From: Craterostigma plantagineum
Taxonomy: Eukaryota; Streptophyta; Magnoliopsida; Lamiales; Linderniaceae
Assembly: GCA_027422505.1 (NCBI GenBank)
Contig: JAPQWV010001083.1
Span: 1 to 64,000 of the forward strand
DNA length: 64,000 nucleotides
Direction of reading: 5' to 3'
Shown here piece by piece: positions 1-12,179 of the stretch. A program made the translations under genes and the position numbers. How positions within the stretch are numbered: the stretch's first letter is position 1; every line of letters begins with the position of its first letter. The notes beneath the pieces are model-generated. The model ran no database searches, was not told where the DNA came from, and worked only from the letters and a program-made list of their open reading frames with translations.

Positions 1-59
1 ACGGTTCGGCGGTTCGCGGCTCCAACCGCCGGTTACGGTTGAATTTGGGCATGACTATC

Positions 60-205
60 TGCAGTACCACTTCATTTTTTCTGCATAGTACACTTCATTG
101 GTTCTACCGTAAAAAACGAAGTGGTACTGCAGAACAATAAAGTGGTACTGCATATACTGAAGGAGTACTGCAGAACAACAAAGTGACACTGCAGAAATAG
201 GGTCC
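60..205. repeat. Short direct and inverted repeats around CTGCAG
   Basis: The motif GTGGTACTGCAG and near variants occur several times in direct orientation (about 121, 151, 168, 187), and the reverse complement CTGCAGTACCAC opens the block near 60. The block can therefore fold back on itself. No gene is visible in the first 600 bases; the rest is AT-rich and featureless. Confidence 0.5.
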
Positions 206-759
206 TTGCAGTGGCGAGCCAGAGCCACCAATGGGTGGGGTCCAGTCTAATTGGAAACACACCCATATTTTAAAAAATTTCAATGGGGTCCCTATAGTGT
301 AAAATTTTTCAATTTTAGTCCCCACCTAAATTTTATACTATATTACTAATAAAAAAAATTCAGGGACCCCACTGATCCTTTAGTAGCTCCGCCTCTGGGT
401 CCTTGAAAACTAATTCTTAAACTGACATGGTCTGAAACCAATTTTAAAAACGCAAAATCGCCTGAAACGAAATTTGCCCTTGTTCCAAAAGACTGTAACC
501 TGCTACTGTGTTGTTGAATTCTTGCCTGACTGAAGTTGTTCATATTTTGATCCTTGGGCTGAATGGTGACTGATATAGGCAGCTCATGAAATGACAATTG
601 TCGTTCATTTGCCAAATCAATTGATTTGCCCACGTTATCCACGAGATAGATATATATGGCTTAAAATAATTATTTGCTCGTAGTTTCCACCAAGCGAAAG
701 AAAAGAAATGAGAGTGCACATTCGTGGGCACTGTACGCCATTGACGAGATCACTGTCAA

Positions 760-1349
760 TAGGGTTGCAAACGAACCGAATATTTTCGGTTCGGTTCGAG
801 ATTCGATTCGAAAATTTAAGATTCGAATCGAAATAAACGAATACGAATACGAATACAAATACTTTTTATGATTCGAATAATTTTGAATACGAATAAGAAT
901 ATGTCTTTATTCGATTCGAAAAATTAACGAATATTGATTCGTTATATGTACAACATAGATTTAAATAATATATATTATATATATACTTGTAAGCCCAAAT
1001 AAAATATTAGATCCAAATTATTTATTTGTTTTGACCCATAAAAGGAAATAAAGCAAACCTTCATCTATTTAACTCACGCTCCAATGTTAAAAATAAAAAA
1101 AGCAAATACGAACATTGAGTTGTTTATTAGATTTTGTAATTTTTCGGAATTATTTTCTAATTCTACCAGGTTTTATGGGGAAAAAATTATTCTAAATGGT
1201 TTTATGGGGAAAAATGATTTTTTTTTTTTTTCGAATATTCGATATATTCGAATATCGTTATCGAATCGAATCGAATAGGAATACTGAAAAAATTAACGAA
1301 TACAAATGAATATTATGATATCGATTCGATCGGTTCGTTTGCAACCCTA
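760..1349. mobile_element. Non-autonomous hAT-type MITE with 8-bp target duplication
   Basis: The element has terminal inverted repeats beginning TAGGGTTGCAAACGAACCGA and ending with nearly the reverse complement (TCGGTTCGTTTGCAACCCTA). It is flanked by an 8-bp direct repeat, ACTGTCAA at 752-759 and ACTGTGAA at 1350-1357. The corresponding place in the tandem copy (about 3480-3492, GATCAATGTCAATACTTC) lacks the insert and shows the single target site. The 590-bp interior is AT-rich, full of GAATACGAATAC and TTCGAATA motifs, and has no transposase. An 8-bp duplication with such TIRs fits the hAT superfamily. Confidence 0.88.
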
Positions 1350-1419
1350 ACTGTGAATACTTCACTCAAAAGCTGCTACACCTGAGTGCTCTCACTACGC
1401 ATATAGTTGTAGTACCAAA

Positions 1420-3332
1420 TTGAAAAGCCCCATTCAATTCTCTGCCCCTATAGAAAGAGCTACGACGACTACAGCCACACCTCGGTTGTTGCGAGCACTC
1501 AAATTAAGGTCATCGTTGTCATCGGCTGTCGTCGCATCAATGCCTTACGACCATCAATTGGGAGCTGCCAAGAAAGCCGCTTCTCTCGCTGCTAGATTGT
1601 GCGAGGTACCCCTTATCTAATTCGTCTTCTGATTTCATATTTTTATTTTTGGTTGTTTTATATATGGGTTAGATTAGATGAATGTGTGTGTGTTCAACAG
1701 AAAGTGCAAAAGGCCCTGTTGCAATCCGATATCCAATCGAAATCCGATAGAAGTCCCGCCACAGTGGCTGATTATGGTATGCTTTTTCTGCCTGCTTCTT
1801 GCTCATGCGACCTTTTCATCACGTAAAAAATGCGATTTGGATGCATTCCTTTATCATGTGATGATTTGGTTAGAATCTCACTTTTGCAATCATTAATCCG
1901 AAGTTCACAGGCTGTAGTTAGCTACGTTTTGGAGAGGGAGTTTCCATCAATGCCATTCTCTATGGTGGCTGAAGAGGTATTTAAATCTGTTTTTTTTTTC
2001 TCTATTCAACGTCTTATTCCACGAGCATTTCTAAATCTCTGATACAGACGAAAGTTCATTTTCTGTATATCGTGTTAGTTATATTTGTTCTGTTTTCTTA
2101 GGATTCTAAAGACCTTCGCAAAGAAGAATCCAGAGACACACTCTTCCGCATAACAGAGCTTGTGAATGAAACACTGGTCAGTGGTGGAACAGGTGATATA
2201 TCTCTCTTTCGGAGGACGATGTGCTGAAAACTATTGACAAAGGACTATCCGAAGGTGGTCTGAATGGTCAGCATTGGGTCTTGGATCCAATCGATGGTGA
2301 CTAAAGGGTAAGATATACTGCCTTTTCACTCGTTAGTTGATTTTATGATAGCATCAGCAGCCCCTTTGTTACATTGCTTTTTTATGACTTCAGAACAATC
2401 AATGCAAGAACTACTCGTCTTTGTTGTTTCTGTATGTTCAACCACTATTGAACGATATAGATTTTGAGAGGAGACCAGTACGCGATTGCTTTGGCGTTGC
2501 TAGATGAAGGAAAAGTCGTACTGGGGGTTTTAGCTTGTCCAAATCTCCCTTATCATCAATCTCCACTTATGATCGGACTGCTTCTGACGACAAAGTTGGT
2601 TGCCTTTTTTACGCTCAAAATGGTGGCGGGCACATACATGCAGAGTTTAGATGGTGGCGAACCAATCAAGGTTGTAAGTTTTATCCCATTCTTGAGTCTA
2701 AATAATTGTTGCCATAAAGGTTAAGCTTTCGTTTGCCCTACAGGTGCATGTAACTTCAATTGATGACCCCGAAGAAGCATCCTTATTTGAATCTTTTGAA
2801 GCCGCACATTCTTCGCATGATTTGTCTAGCTCAATTGCAAAGGTAGTTAACTACGTTTTCTTCTCCATTTATCGATATACATGTTGTGTTATATATGCAC
2901 TATCTGTGAAGTATATATATACTCAGAAATTGCTATTAAAGCTCCACCTGTAAGGATAGATAGCCAAGCAAAAGTATGGTGCTTTGTCTAGAGGTGATGG
3001 GGATATATCTCAGGTTCCCTCACAAAGGTTACCGTGAAAAGATATGGGATCATGCCGCTGGATACATGGTTGTCGCAGGTTAATGTTATTATCCTCATCC
3101 ATTAAATGTTATAAAATTATTTTTTTTGAAGATAATCGTACAATTACTGCCGCTTGTTTCCATTTCCCAGAAGCTGGAGGTGTCGTTTTGTACGCTTCTG
3201 GAATTATCTGGATTTTCTAAAGGAAGGTTTCTCGATATGGAGACGGGGATCATCGTTACGAATAAGAAGCTGATGCCTGCTTTGTTGAAAGCTGTTCAAG
3301 ATTCCATCAGCGAAAGAGCTTCATCTTTGTGA
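1420..3332 (+). pseudogene. SAL1-like: SAL1-like 3'(2'),5'-bisphosphate nucleotidase, copy 1 (frame-broken)
   Basis: This family (inositol monophosphatase fold; Arabidopsis SAL1) removes the 3'-phosphate from PAP and acts on inositol polyphosphates, often in plastid and mitochondrion. Visible exons are about 1540-1605 (MPYDHQLGAAKKAASLAARL), 1701-1776, 1904-1976, 2102-2307, 2461-2670, 2744-2842, 2927-3078 and 3171-3332, most with GT/AG borders. An open frame upstream of the ATG at 1540 is Ser/Thr/Arg-rich like a transit peptide but lacks a clear ATG. The metal-site segment DPIDG is readable at the end of exon 4; the last exon reads GIIVTNKKLMPALLKAV and stops at 3332. Lesions: a one-base loss near 2200, a one-base gain near 2296, a missing T at the start of exon 5, a shift in exon 7, and a poor acceptor before exon 3. 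Some may be assembly errors; with them corrected it could be a gene. Confidence 0.82.
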
Positions 3333-3437
3333 GAAGTAATTCATTTTGCCAATCAATTGATTGCCCACGCGAGATAAGATATATTATGGCTTAAAATAAT
3401 TATTTGCTCGTTAGTTTCCACCAAGCGAAAGAAAGAA

Positions 3438-5365
3438 ATGAGTGCACAATTCGTGGGACACTGTACGCCATTGACGAGATCAATGTCAATACTTCACTCA
3501 AAAGCTGCTACACCTCAGTGCTCTCACTACGCATATAGTTGTAGTACCAAATTGAAAAGCCCCATTCAATTCTCTACCCCTATAGAAAGAGCTACGACGA
3601 CTACAGCCACACCTCGGTTGTTTGAGCACTCAAATTAAGGTCATCGTTGTCATCGGCTGTCGTCGCATCAATGCCTTACGACCATCAATTGGAAGCTGCC
3701 AAGAAAGCCGCTTCTCTCGCTGCTAGATTGTGCGAGGTACCCAGTATCTAATTCGTCTTCTGATTTCATATTTTATTTTTGGTTGTTTTATATATGGGTT
3801 AGATTAGATGAATGTTGTGCGTGTTCAACAGAAAGTGCAAAAGGCCCTGTCGCAATCCGATATCAATCGAAATCCGATGGAAGTCCCGTCACAGTGGCTG
3901 ATTATGGTATGCTTTTTCTGCCTGCTTCTTTGCTCATGCGACCTTTTCATCGCATAAAAAAGCAATTTTGGATGCATCTGTTGAGGAAATGGCTACCACT
4001 TGAGGAGGATTCAATGTAGATTCTGTGTTTGCAAGTGTTTAAGATCGATCTGAGCTATTTGGAGCTCGATCGGATCAGAAAATTGCACCAAACACACACA
4101 CTCTTGCAAATAGATTTTACGTGGTTCGGCCTAACTTTGGCCTACATCCACAGATCAACCGAGGCTCCTTTCGTATTAATCCCAACACGAAGTTTACAGA
4201 CTGCCGTGCCCTCTATAACTTTCGTGTTTGTGACTCACTCTTAATCACAACAGAAAATACGAACGCTCAAAGATTCCTAGTCGAACTCGAAATCCTGATA
4301 TATATAACACTGATATCACACTTAAAGCATGTCGCAGGTTAATCTCAGCCGTTCTTTCGATCAGATATCACACTTAAAGCATGTCGACTGAGGTTCAATC
4401 TCCCAACTTCAAATCTGAGCCCTGCGATTGCGCGCGCACTTATCGGACGCTGCTGAAAACGCGCGACTGACTTCAGCTTCTTTCTCCTCAGTTACTTCAG
4501 CTCTTTCACTGGTTCGACCGGCCGACTTCTCTGCTCTTATTCCACGAGTATTTCTAAATCTCTGCTACCAGACGAAAGTTCATTTTCTGTATGTTGTGTT
4601 AGTTATATTTTGTTCTGCTTTTCTTAGGATTCTAAAGACCTTGGCAAAGAAGAATCCAGAGACACACTTCCGCATAACAGAGCTTGTGAATGAAACTCTG
4701 GTCAGTGGTGGAACAGGTGATATATCTCCTCTTTCAGAGGACGATGTGCTGAAAACTATTGACAAAGGACTATCCGAAGGTGGTCTGAATGATCAGCATT
4801 GGGTCTTGGATCCAATCGATGGGACTAAAGGGTAAGATATACTGCTTTTTCACTCGTTAGTTGATTTTGATGATAGCATCAGCAGCCCTTTGTTATATTG
4901 CTTTTTTATGACTTCACAACAATCAATGGAAGAAATACTCTTCTTTGTTGTTTCTGTATGTTCAACCACTACTGAACAATACAGATTTTTGAGAGGAGAT
5001 CAGTACGCGATTGGGTTGGCGTTGCTAGATGAGGAAAAGTCGTACTGGGGGTTTTCGCTTTTCCAAATCTTCCCTTATCATCAATCTCCACTTATGATCG
5101 GACTGCTTCGGAAGACAAAGTTGGTTGCCTTTTTTACGCTCAAATTGGTGGCGGCACATACATGCAGAGTTTAGATGGTGGCGAACCAATCAAGGTTGAA
5201 AGTATTATCCCATTCTGAGTCTAAATAAATGTTGCCATAAAAGGTAAGCTTTCCTTTGCCCTACAGGCGCATGTAACTTCAACTGATGACCCCGAAGAAG
5301 CATCCTTATTTGAATCTTTCGAAGCTGCACATTCTTCGCATGATTTGTCTAGCTCAATTGCAAAG
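3438..5365 (+). pseudogene. SAL1-like: SAL1-like phosphatase, copy 2 (truncated, exon 3 replaced)
   Basis: Tandem copy of the preceding gene. Exons seen: about 3671-3736, 3832-3906, 4628-4831, 4985-5194 and 5267-5365. Exon 4 here keeps the clean frame through DPIDGTKG where copy 1 is broken, but has a two-base loss near 4664. Exon 2 has a one-base loss, and a one-base loss near 3620 breaks the upstream (transit-like) frame that is open in copy 1. Exon 3 is absent: about 550 bases of unrelated sequence replace it. Exons 7 and 8 are missing because the unit ends in intron 6. Loss of exons 3, 7 and 8 makes this a true pseudogene whatever the sequencing quality. Confidence 0.85.
3985..4536. mobile_element. 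Unrelated insert replacing exon 3 of SAL1-like copy 2
   Basis: Homology to copy 1 stops near 3985 and resumes near 4537 (TTATTCCACGAG). The insert contains the phrase ACGTGGTTCGGCCTAACTTT and a pair of copies of GATATCACACTTAAAGCATG (about 4311 and 4365). The GTGGTTCGGCC phrase is common in plant LTRs, so an LTR fragment or TRIM-like element is the likely source. No clean target duplication was found, and 166 bases of host sequence are lost, so this is not a simple insertion. Confidence 0.4.
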
Positions 5366-5410
5366 GTAGCTAACTACTTTCTTCTCCGTTTATCGATATA
5401 TGTTGTGTCC

Positions 5411-7223
5411 TATATTTTGAACACTCAATCTAACACTCAAGCGCACAGCGGAATATTTTGAATACTTAGTGACGAAAACTGATAAACACGAGATGTAAAT
5501 TTGCAGCAAGTCAGAAAACTTGCTGCGTGCCTCAAGGCGAAATTCCACTACGAAGATGGATTACAGAACAACTATCCGAAGATAGTAAAAACCAAGCTCA
5601 CGAAAAAATTACTAATCTAACGATTCTGCAAAACTGCAAAGTCCTAAGACTTTTGCAAAAGAAACACTAGGCTAAAAAGACAACTCTCGTGATTGCTCAT
5701 ACTCGATATGTGCTTCGCTCGAATAACTCGTGATTTCGCTCAATATGTCGCTCAAAAGTTACTCCATGAAAGCTCTCTCCAAAGTCGCCAATTGCAGCTC
5801 GAAAATGAACTCTTATTTCTAGACCGTTGTTCTCGTTTGAATCGGTAAGAGATTTCTTGATAATCTCCCAAAATATCTCCTCGAAGATCTCCCTAAATAT
5901 AGTGTATATTTAGTTCGAATCTTCTCTCCATATTTTCTCTTGATCTTCATATCTTCCATATTGGTAATGGCAATCTCCTAATTTTGGTATGTAGGTGCAC
6001 CACTTATTTTGGGGAAAAAAGGCGAAATCTTTTCGAAATCTTCGACATTAACAGATCGATAGTAATGGAGATCAAGTGAAGACTTGATGAAGAAGAAAGA
6101 TTTTATTTTCTTATTTGATTTTTCTCATCTGCCTTTACAAATGAGTTACATCGATACTTATTTAAACTGGCCAAACCAAGCAAGAGTTCACATGCTAGTT
6201 AGTTCACATGTTCTGATAACGAGCTTGAGCATTACTCGATAACATAAAAGACACAAAGCATAAATCAGTTTACACGATAACCTAAAACTAAGAGCCATTT
6301 GACTGAAAAATTCAGTTTACTCCAACGGAAAAAACTTAAACACACATATTAAACGAAAAAATACAAAGTATTCAACATAGATATTATATAATAAAAACAA
6401 CATAAAAAACTTCCCTTATCACAATGAACCATCGTGTAAGCGTTGTATGTGGCCTTCGAGCGCGAGTAGGTGTTTGATGTCTCGGATGTTTTATCTTCTT
6501 GTCGAACCCCCCAACCCCCTTCTGATTCATGGTCCTTTGTAGATTTAAAACTCTAAACCACTAAGAGAAATAAGAATTCGTGAGCATACTTTCTAAGGAT
6601 GCAAATCTTGTTGTTGTCGCTTGGTTCTTTTTTTTTTTCTACCTTGAGCCGCCTTCTTTGTTTTTGCCTTGAGCCTCGGGCGCGTGATTTAGCAATCTAT
6701 CTTCATATATTAGTTTCTCTCTGTTGTCCTATACAATGAATGAATGATGATACCGAACCCAAGCTTCCCACTTTATCGATTAAGTCAACTATGGTGGCTT
6801 CATGTAATCCCATGACTTTGGTCTGCGAAATCGTGATAGTCCCAGATATTCCCGTATTTTTCCATCTTTTGTGCCACTAGACGTAATCGTAGGATTATAT
6901 GAAGATAATTCGATAAATAATAACATAACACGCTTTTAACGGGAATAAAAATTACTTAAAATCCAAACTTATCACAAAACACTTGTTCTTTCTTTTCTCC
7001 TTGCGTAAACAACACTGAAGCACAAACATCAAACAAACGAAGATCGACGACGATATTCAATACATTCTATGGAAGTCGCATACCAAATCACGTTCTTAGC
7101 AGAACAGAGACCCTCAAGCACACACGCACAACATGCAAATGGACGACGATAGTATATTATTATTATGCATGAGGAAAAAGCAATTCATGCCGCAAGATAG
7201 CAATAAATTTGAGTATGTTATTA
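5411..7223. other. Gene-free interval, probable non-coding repeat
   Basis: Sequence after the truncated SAL1 unit starts abruptly near 5411 (TATTTTGAACACTCAATC). There is no convincing reading frame. Pieces such as the purine-rich block near 6060-6100 and long homopolymers near 6630 suggest decayed retroelement or UTR sequence, but nothing diagnostic is visible. Confidence 0.35.
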
Positions 7224-8965
7224 TTACTGATCGTAAAGGTGAGGTGGCAATCTTGGAGAAACAAGAACGTCGAGCGGCGTGGCTTTGGCATTGGTCATCC
7301 CAGGACTCTCCGTCATGTCCACCTTAACATTATCCTCAACCGTAGAGAAATTAAACGCCTGGAGCACGCTGGCGAATACCAGACTCATCATTTGGATCCC
7401 AAAGTTCGACCCGGGACAGATCCTACGACCCGCCCCGAATGGTATGATCTCGTAATCCTGACCACCCTTTTGTCGAGACCCTTTAACGGCCCCGAAAGAA
7501 ACCTCTCCGGCCTGAATTCGGCGGCATCTCCCGACCACACCTGGGATCCCTCTGCATCTTCCAAAGGTTGACGATGAGCCACGTGCCCTTTGGGATATGG
7601 TACCCACCCACGGTTGCGTCTTTCGTGAAACTCTCTGGCCCACCTAACGGCCCGGCTGGGTATAGTCTGAAAGTCTCTTTGATGATGGCATCAAGGTACG
7701 GTAGTTGCCGGCGACGACGTCAGATTCGGTCACTCGCCTCTCTTCCCACTAGTTGCTCAATTTCTTCTTGAGCCTTTTTCAGAACGTGGGGATGGTTGAG
7801 CAGAAGAGCCATCATCCATTCAAGCATTACTGCTGTCGTATCAGTTGCACCAGCGATCAAACTCTGCCATAATGCAAAACCACGCACCCAAATTAAAACA
7901 CAACACAACGGCGTAATAACAATAATGTATCATCCAAAAAAAGAAAAAAATGGCGGTGTGATGTATACCATAATGGTGGATTAATGACTGTATCGGCATC
8001 GTATTGATGGGCTTGCAGGGTTCCACGGTTCATCTCTGCGACATCAAGTCCAGAAATCTGCTGTGTGATCCTTATTATTATTATTAGGGTTGTTGTTGTT
8101 GTTGTTTTGCCTGTGTTCGGCCAACCACTCGTTCATGATCTTGTCCAAGTCTCTGGCGATCTTGCTTCATCTTCTTTTCGTGCCCACCAATGTCTAACCA
8201 TCCAAGGTAGGGCAGCGCATCGGCTGGTACGAACAAGCCAGCGTAATGGAAGAGATCCCTCATCAGTTTTCTCTGCGCTTCCCTCCTCAGCCTGGATCCC
8301 ACCGTCGTCGTAGAATCTCTTACCAGCCACCATGCGAAAGATGACGTTGAGGTTCAAGTCTCCAAACCCTGCTTCTTGTCCACAAGAAGCTCCCAGAGAT
8401 GGGATCTTTCCCCTCTTTCCACGACTGTAGAGATCCTTCGAACACTGTCTGATCTCAGACATGCTTAAGCTGCTCAGCATTTCGAGCCTACGGCTCGATA
8501 GGAGCTCAACAGCTATGAGCTGCGTACTTGTCGCCAGTAAGGGCCGTATGGGGTGAATCCGAACATGGCGAAGTCATGGCCCAAGTGCTTGAAAGCTCTC
8601 AGCTTGGACGGTTAGAGATGGTGACGTCGTGGGTGGTGTAAAGTTCCTTGGCGAATTCCCAGTCGCTGACCACTAAAGCTCGGCGAACTCCGAGCTGATG
8701 GTGTAAATTGGGCCGTGGCGATCGGCTAATTCGCCCAAGTTGTAGTGGGGCAGACCAGCTTTGGTGTCCGTGCCGCCCATTAGATGAAGGTGGCCAATGA
8801 GCGGCTTAGCACCGCCGCTTCAGGTGGGATTTTTTATGGCTGATTTGGATTTAGTGGAAGAAGAAGAAGATGAGTGATGGAGGAGGGCGATGTAGTAGTA
8901 GGAGAAAAGAAAAGCATTATTGCAAAGATTGCCGAGACCATGACTGAAACACTGAAGAACTCCAT
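7224..8965 (-). pseudogene. CYP82-type cytochrome P450 (near complete, small frame breaks)
   Basis: Heme-thiolate monooxygenase of the ER membrane; CYP82 members act in flavonoid, terpenoid and alkaloid pathways. The minus-strand start at 8965 gives MEFFSVSVMVSAIFAIMLFF, a signal anchor. Further on are AKPLIGHLHLMGGTDTK (near 8780), RRALVVSDWEFA (near 8665), the I-helix AGATDTT (near 7845), [16 protein letters not shown] with the ExxR Glu and Arg (near 7667-7710), EFRPERF (near 7505), and the heme loop PFGAGRRICPG at 7410-7442 with the ligand Cys. It ends SPRLPPHLYDQ and TAA at 7224. A 105-base intron (7864-7968) with GT/AG borders sits just before the I-helix motif, the usual single intron of A-type P450s. 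About half a dozen single-base shifts separate these blocks, so it is either a young pseudogene or a gene with sequence errors. Substrate cannot be told. Confidence 0.85.
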
Positions 8966-9059
8966 TACTATAGTGGGGTCTACTGTTTTATTTGACTCTA
9001 GTTTTTTGAGTATGCGTCCCGGTAATATGCCATGCTTGCAAGCGGTGGCGTGCATATAG

Positions 9060-11750
9060 TGGTGCTTAGTTGAACTCTTTCAAACACCAATAATTCATAT
9101 TAATTGAACTCCAACAGCAGTAATTATTATTAATTGAACTCTTCAAACAGCAGTAATTCATTATCAGTTGAACAGCAATAATTATTACTAGTACTTTTAG
9201 CACACTCTACCTTCATATGAAAAACTAAAATACCAGGACGATTTTAAAAAAATTATATACTAAAAATAGAAATATGTGTTTATTATGAGTTTAAAGCTAC
9301 ATGGTTTATAAGTTTTTTAATAATGATATACGAAAAATAGAATGAGGTGGTTATATTGAATCTTTTATTTTTTTAATAGAAGTTAAAGTAGAAAAAATTT
9401 TATTGGTCATTTTGACAGACCAATTTACAATTTTTATCCACCCTACGCTCTTTACACAAAAGTATAGATTATGAGAGCATCCCCGAAACTTACTCAAACT
9501 CAAACTCATTTTCAAACTTAAAATGCATTAATTATTCAACAACCGATAATTTAATTCTCAAACTCAAATAACTGTTTTTGAAATATTCATCTCGCCAAAT
9601 TTAATTCTCACATATTTCACAACTTAAAAAAAATATTATTTTAATAGTGTAGTACATTGGCTACTAAATTTATAATTTAAAAAACTTTCGAATTACTTTT
9701 ATGACTTTTTTTTATTACTAATAAGGATGTTTTAATTATTACAACAAAGAGAACTTTAAATGCAATTATTAAATATAAAACTTATTCTTTGAGTTCAAAC
9801 GTGTTACATATGATTGGTTTTTGTAGTAATTTTAGAATGTTTTTTTTTTTTTTAAATTTTCTGGGGGGGGCGGGGAGTAAAACTTAAGGACATAAGAATC
9901 TATTACATTGACGATTATGTTTAACCAAACGTCACTCTATAAAAAGTAATATATTCAATCGAAGGTGATGAAGTCCGATGGGTAAACGTTAAATAAACGA
10001 CATTATTACCTTCCATGTTGACTACTTTCTATTTTTAAACTTTTTATATTCGTAACTCGCAAGTCGGTATTGAAAATGTTACTTAGATGGTTCACAATGA
10101 TAGGGACATTGGTCTAAAATAAGCTAAACGGTCGTCTTGGTAGGCTTATATACATTATTGTCGAAAGTGATTATTTGGTTTAAAAAAGATAAAACGGTCG
10201 TCTTTGGTAGGCCTATTTAAAAAGTCGTCGAAGTGATTACTTTTGTCACTAATTTTCATACTTATCAGCTAACAAGCTTTATGCTAAGGTTAGAAACCGG
10301 TAGCAGGTTGGCTAAAACAGATATGGCATGTTGTGTATATAGATTATAGTTTTATAGAAAGTTAACACTCAAATTCACCGCTCAAATATACACCGGAAAA
10401 TATAGGAGAAGTAGGAGGTAAATCCACCAAGAGTACAAGTAGAAGATACAATATTCTAAATGATACAATACTTTTCATCCACGAGTAGCAACTCTACGTA
10501 AATAAAACAATAATCTGTCAATTTAATTGATAATGATAATAGTTAAACCTTATACAATTAAAGGTACGTACAATTAATTGGCATGCACACACATATATAT
10601 ATACTAAATTAATGGAGATGGACTATGGAGTAAGTATAATAAATCGAAGACCTTCGAACAATATATTATCACTCACAAAGGAGGGTTTTTTTTATCCGCA
10701 CTAAAATCTCATCTCGATTCTCTCATAATTTAGTTTATCCGACTGCAAGTCAATTATATGGTATTAGTATGAGATTATTCATGGATGAATATTGAATTAT
10801 ATTTCATGATAACGAACGCTATTACCTTGATAAGCATGTCCGTCGGTAACCAAGCCGGCGCCGTTGGTATCCCACCCACGCAATCTATTATTTATATATT
10901 TATAAGAGAGACCAGAAAAAAAAAAGAAATTTAATAAATAAAAAAGAAGAAGAAGAAGAAGAAGCTCATGGATTCATTCAATATAATAATTGGAGGTCGT
11001 CGTCAATAATAACGCTTACAAACGCGCATTCTCCTGTCTCAAATGCGCTCATCAAGAATCTGAAACATATGATGTGTGAGATGACGGGTGTTAGTAATGT
11101 AGTCTATTGTATCATCAGATCCAAATAATAATAATCATCCATATATTATAAAAGTTTGATATGGATTTCCAATTTAGGCTTATATGAGCGATTTATTTAC
11201 GAATTGCCACCCCTGTAGCAGACTGATATGTGCACATGACATCATCAACTATATGAGGGTTTCTATGGGATTATAAAAGTTGTAGAAATAATGACCATTT
11301 TAGGTCTATGTTTAAGTCAAATTATATCGGTTGCATCATAAATGCATTTTTATTAATTTTAATTTCATCCTATGGACGTTGGAATATCATAGGACAAAAG
11401 AGCAAGAGGTCACATTCAATATCAAAGGACAAAAGACCAAGAGTCACGTCCAATGAAAATGTTATTTATATACTCTGGCTTACGGCTCGGTGTTCTTGAG
11501 GTTGTTATGCATGTGCAGCAGGTAAACATTTCTGGTTTGTTTATTGTCGCAGGTGCAACAGGTGCGAATCTATCTTTCAGATTTCAGTTTTGTTGTATTT
11601 GTTTGTATGTGTTTATCGTTGCAAAATTTCAGGTTATTTTACAGTCGCGCAGCTTCCTACGAGTGTAAAGAGTACTGTTGAAGGTGCATTAGAATTGTCT
11701 TAGGTTATCTGCAATACATTTGTGTAAATCTTCTTGAGTGTTCAGTGTGT
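9060..11750. other. AT-rich intergenic sequence without a gene
   Basis: No coding pattern on either strand. It contains homopolymer runs (about 9840-9852), a GAA microsatellite (about 10943-10964), and from about 11450 a phrase family (GTGCAGCAGGT, ATCTTTCAGATTTCAG) that reappears at 34780-34900 on the other side of element A. That shows element A split an older repetitive region. Confidence 0.6.
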
Positions 11751-12091
11751 TGTTAGGCGATTTGATCCAACTTTGTACTGATTCAAAGGATTAGTATTAC
11801 CTGTAACGATGAATTACGGAAGCAATAAAAGAGTAATACCAATAGAAGGGATTGTAGAGTTGGAACGACGAGCGCACGAGTTCTTCAGAAAAGTGTCAAC
11901 TCAATTATGAATCAGCAACCCTAAACGATGTATCGTTTAGGGTATTATACAACACAGTGCCCTAATGGGCTAACGGGCCCAATATAGCTAATATACCCAC
12001 AAAGTCGGGTAATTTACAATTTAAGTCCTAGGACGTAATTAAATTACATAACATAGACTAATAATTAAATGAACACAATTAAATAATATCT
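11751..12091 (-). repeat. 3' LTR of copia element A
   Basis: It pairs with 34130-34461. Differences between the two are about 13 small indels and about 4 substitutions by eye. On the minus strand the base run just upstream is purine-rich (AAAGGGGTGAGAT), which fits a polypurine tract priming the plus strand. Confidence 0.9.
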
Positions 12092-12179
12092 AACAATCTC
12101 ACCCCTTTGTGTTCATTTTACGTAGTAGCGCGGTCTTATGTTCTGTAGAAGGATTTCTTTAGATTGAGAACGTACTCGA

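Larger units (their letters stand above)
600..5410 (+). repeat. Tandem segmental duplication carrying a SAL1-like gene
   Basis: Two head-to-tail units, about 600-3335 and 3336-5410, share upstream sequence, exons and introns. The shared 5' boundary lies in the sequence leading to TTGCTCGT.AGTTTCCACC (near 674 and 3407). Unit 1 differs by a MITE insertion in its upstream part. Unit 2 has a block (about 3985-4536) replacing exon 3 and ends in intron 6, where unrelated sequence starts. Nucleotide identity is high in introns as well, so the duplication is recent or recently homogenised. Confidence 0.85.

Noticed and set aside
4020..4530. A new gene inside the insert replacing SAL1 exon 3
   Set aside because: Frames are short and change at repeats; the GTGGTTCGGCC phrase points to LTR-derived non-coding sequence.
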